52,270 nt of DNA from Rhizobacter terrae (GTDB taxonomy: Bacteria; Pseudomonadota; Gammaproteobacteria; Burkholderiales; Burkholderiaceae_C), in NCBI RefSeq assembly GCF_003852895.1, contig NZ_QUSW01000007.1:179141-231410 (forward strand), given 5' to 3'. The notes below the pieces were generated by a model, which was given only the letters and a program-made list of their open reading frames with translations, ran no database searches and was not told where the DNA came from. This document shows, piece after piece, positions 51,124 through 52,270 of this stretch. Positions within the stretch are counted from its first letter, which is position 1; each line of letters starts with the position of its first letter. Both the position numbers and the translations under genes were made by a program.

Positions 51124-52270
51124 ATGAAGACATCGATCCGAATCGCCGCCGCAGCCCTGCTGGGCACCTGCGCCCTGATGCGCGCCCAGGCCGGCACGCT
51201 CATCATCGAAAGCTGGCGCACTGACGACAAGGCGCTGTGGGAAGAAGTGCTGCTGCCGGCCTTCAGCAAGGCGCACCCGGGCATCAGCGTCAAGTTCGCC
51301 CCCACCGCGCCGCCGGAATACAACTCGGTGCTCAGCGCCCGCCTGACCGCCGGCACCGCGGGCGACCTCATCACCTGCCGCCCCTTCGACGTGTCGCTGG
51401 ACCTGTACAAGAAGGGCCGGCTGGACAAGCTCAACGGCGAAGCGGGCCTGGCCAACTTCCCCGACTCCGCCAAGGTGGCCTGGCAGACCGATGACGGCCG
51501 TGACACCTACTGCATGCCCATGGCCTCGGTGATCCACGGCTTCTTCTACAACAAGAAGATCTTCGCGGACCTGGGTCTCACGCCGCCCACCACCGAAGCC
51601 GAGTTCTTCAACGTGCTCGACAAGGTGAAGGCTTCGGGCAAGGCCGCGCCGCTGGACCTGGGCACCGCCGACCAGTGGGAGGCCAACCAGATCGTCTTCA
51701 CCGGCATCGGCCCCAACTACTGGCATGGCGAAGAAGGACGCCGCGCGCTCATCGCTGGCAAGAAGAAGTTCACCGACCCCGAGTTCACCGATGTGTGGGC
51801 CACGATGGCGAAGTGGGCGAACTACCTGCCCAAGGGCTACCAGGCGCAGACCTATGGCGACTCGCAGACGCTGTTCAGCTCCGGCAAGGCCGCGGTGATC
51901 CCGACCGGTTCGTGGGACATCGCCTTCTACCAGAAGGAAGGCGGCCTGGACTTCGGCGCCTTCCCGCCGCCGGTGCGCAAGGCGGGCGACACCTGCTACA
52001 TCAGCGACCACACTGACATCGGCATGGGCATCAACAGCAAGGGCAAGAACAAGGCCGACGCGAAGGTGTTCCTGAACTGGCTGGCGTCCAAGGAATTCGC
52101 CGACCTCTACACCAACAAGGTGACGGGCTTCTTCTCGCTGTCCAAGCATGCCATTGACGTGAAGGACCCGGTGGCCAGGCAGATGCTCGGCTGGCGCAAC
52201 ACCTGCAAGTCGACCATCCGGCTGAACGCGCAGATCATGAGCCGCGGCGAGCCCAGCATGGAAAACGAAC
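51124..52270 (+). CDS. Sugar ABC transporter solute-binding protein (3' end outside the window)
   Basis: 382 residues are visible and the frame is still open at the window end. Signal peptide MKTSIRIAAAALLGTCALMR ending AQA; mature protein begins GTLIIESWRTDDKALWEEVL. SBP family 1 features include VKFAPTAPPEYNSVLSARLT, FFYNKKIFADLGLTPPTTEA and SGKAAVIPTGSWDIAFYQKE. AGGAGA precedes the ATG. Permease and ATPase genes are expected just beyond the window. It is divergent from the binding-protein/two-component operon that may regulate it. Substrate unknown; glucose or another mono/disaccharide is the common case. Confidence 0.88.
   Translation, partial: MKTSIRIAAAALLGTCALMRAQAGTLIIESWRTDDKALWEEVLLPAFSKAHPGISVKFAPTAPPEYNSVLSARLTAGTAGDLITCRPFDVSLDLYKKGRLDKLNGEAGLANFPDSAKVAWQTDDGRDTYCMPMASVIHGFFYNKKIFADLGLTPPTTEAEFFNVLDKVKASGKAAPLDLGTADQWEANQIVFTGIGPNYWHGEEGRRALIAGKKKFTDPEFTDVWATMAKWANYLPKGYQAQTYGDSQTLFSSGKAAVIPTGSWDIAFYQKEGGLDFGAFPPPVRKAGDTCYISDHTDIGMGINSKGKNKADAKVFLNWLASKEFADLYTNKVTGFFSLSKHAIDVKDPVARQMLGWRNTCKSTIRLNAQIMSRGEPSMENE

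Overview
The window reads as one stretch of a high-GC betaproteobacterial chromosome, most likely a member of the Burkholderiales in the Rubrivivax/Leptothrix/Methylibium/Rhizobacter neighbourhood. The support is dense GC-rich coding, the block rsmB - DUF4390 - ntrY - ntrX-like followed by tRNA-Phe, a PEP-CTERM protein, a BLUF photoreceptor beside folE, and many TAnnnT-type -10 boxes placed directly before start codons. The taxon is an inference from gene content; no ribosomal RNA is present.

Layout. 1-9.5 kb: the 3' part of a giant RHS/YD-repeat polymorphic toxin, ending in a LysM domain, a hydrophobic pre-toxin region and an unrecognised AT-richer tip, followed by a small acidic candidate immunity gene. 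9.6-11.8 kb (minus): a membrane-anchored serine/threonine-kinase-like protein with altered catalytic motifs. 12-18.7 kb: an AEC-type carrier and a complete dipeptide ABC transporter (dppABCDF) with a hairpin plus T-run between dppA and dppB. 18.8-26.8 kb: a lipoprotein serine hydrolase, a GNAT acetyltransferase, a chemoreceptor with a good sigma-28 promoter, proA, an inositol-monophosphatase-family gene, queC, a lemA-like gene and an unknown partner. 26.9-31.7 kb: a three-gene 2-oxoacid oxidoreductase operon (FAD/Fe-S subunit, then alpha and beta), resembling NADP-linked KorABC. 31.7-34.6 kb: a TonB-dependent receptor behind a sigma-54-like promoter and a perfect 16-bp dyad. 34.6-35.4 kb: gene-free DNA made of long nested inverted repeats. 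35.4-36.5 kb (minus): folE and a BLUF protein. 36.6-41.6 kb: rsmB, a DUF4390 gene, ntrY and an ntrX-like regulator without an AAA+ domain, then tRNA-Phe. 41.8-46.3 kb: two regulator/short-chain-dehydrogenase pairs (TetR-SDR and divergent LysR-SDR), each with candidate operator sequences, separated by two small membrane-protein genes. 46.3-47.4 kb: a small exported protein and a PEP-CTERM protein with no visible signal peptide. 47.4-52.3 kb: a minus-strand operon of solute-binding protein, response regulator and histidine kinase, divergent from a sugar-binding-protein gene that runs off the window.

How the parts work together. The first 12 kb look like interbacterial competition equipment (toxin, immunity, kinase-like neighbour). 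The dpp operon imports di/oligopeptides. The kor operon would link 2-oxoglutarate (or a related 2-oxoacid) oxidation to ferredoxin and NAD(P). The last 5 kb look like a sugar-sensing and uptake locus in which a periplasmic binding protein is co-transcribed with a two-component system facing the transporter it may control. Most of the rest is housekeeping or ordinary regulation. The best candidates for something not yet described are the toxin tip with its immunity gene, the degenerate kinase beside it, the sigma-54/dyad region before the TonB receptor, and the binding-protein/two-component operon.
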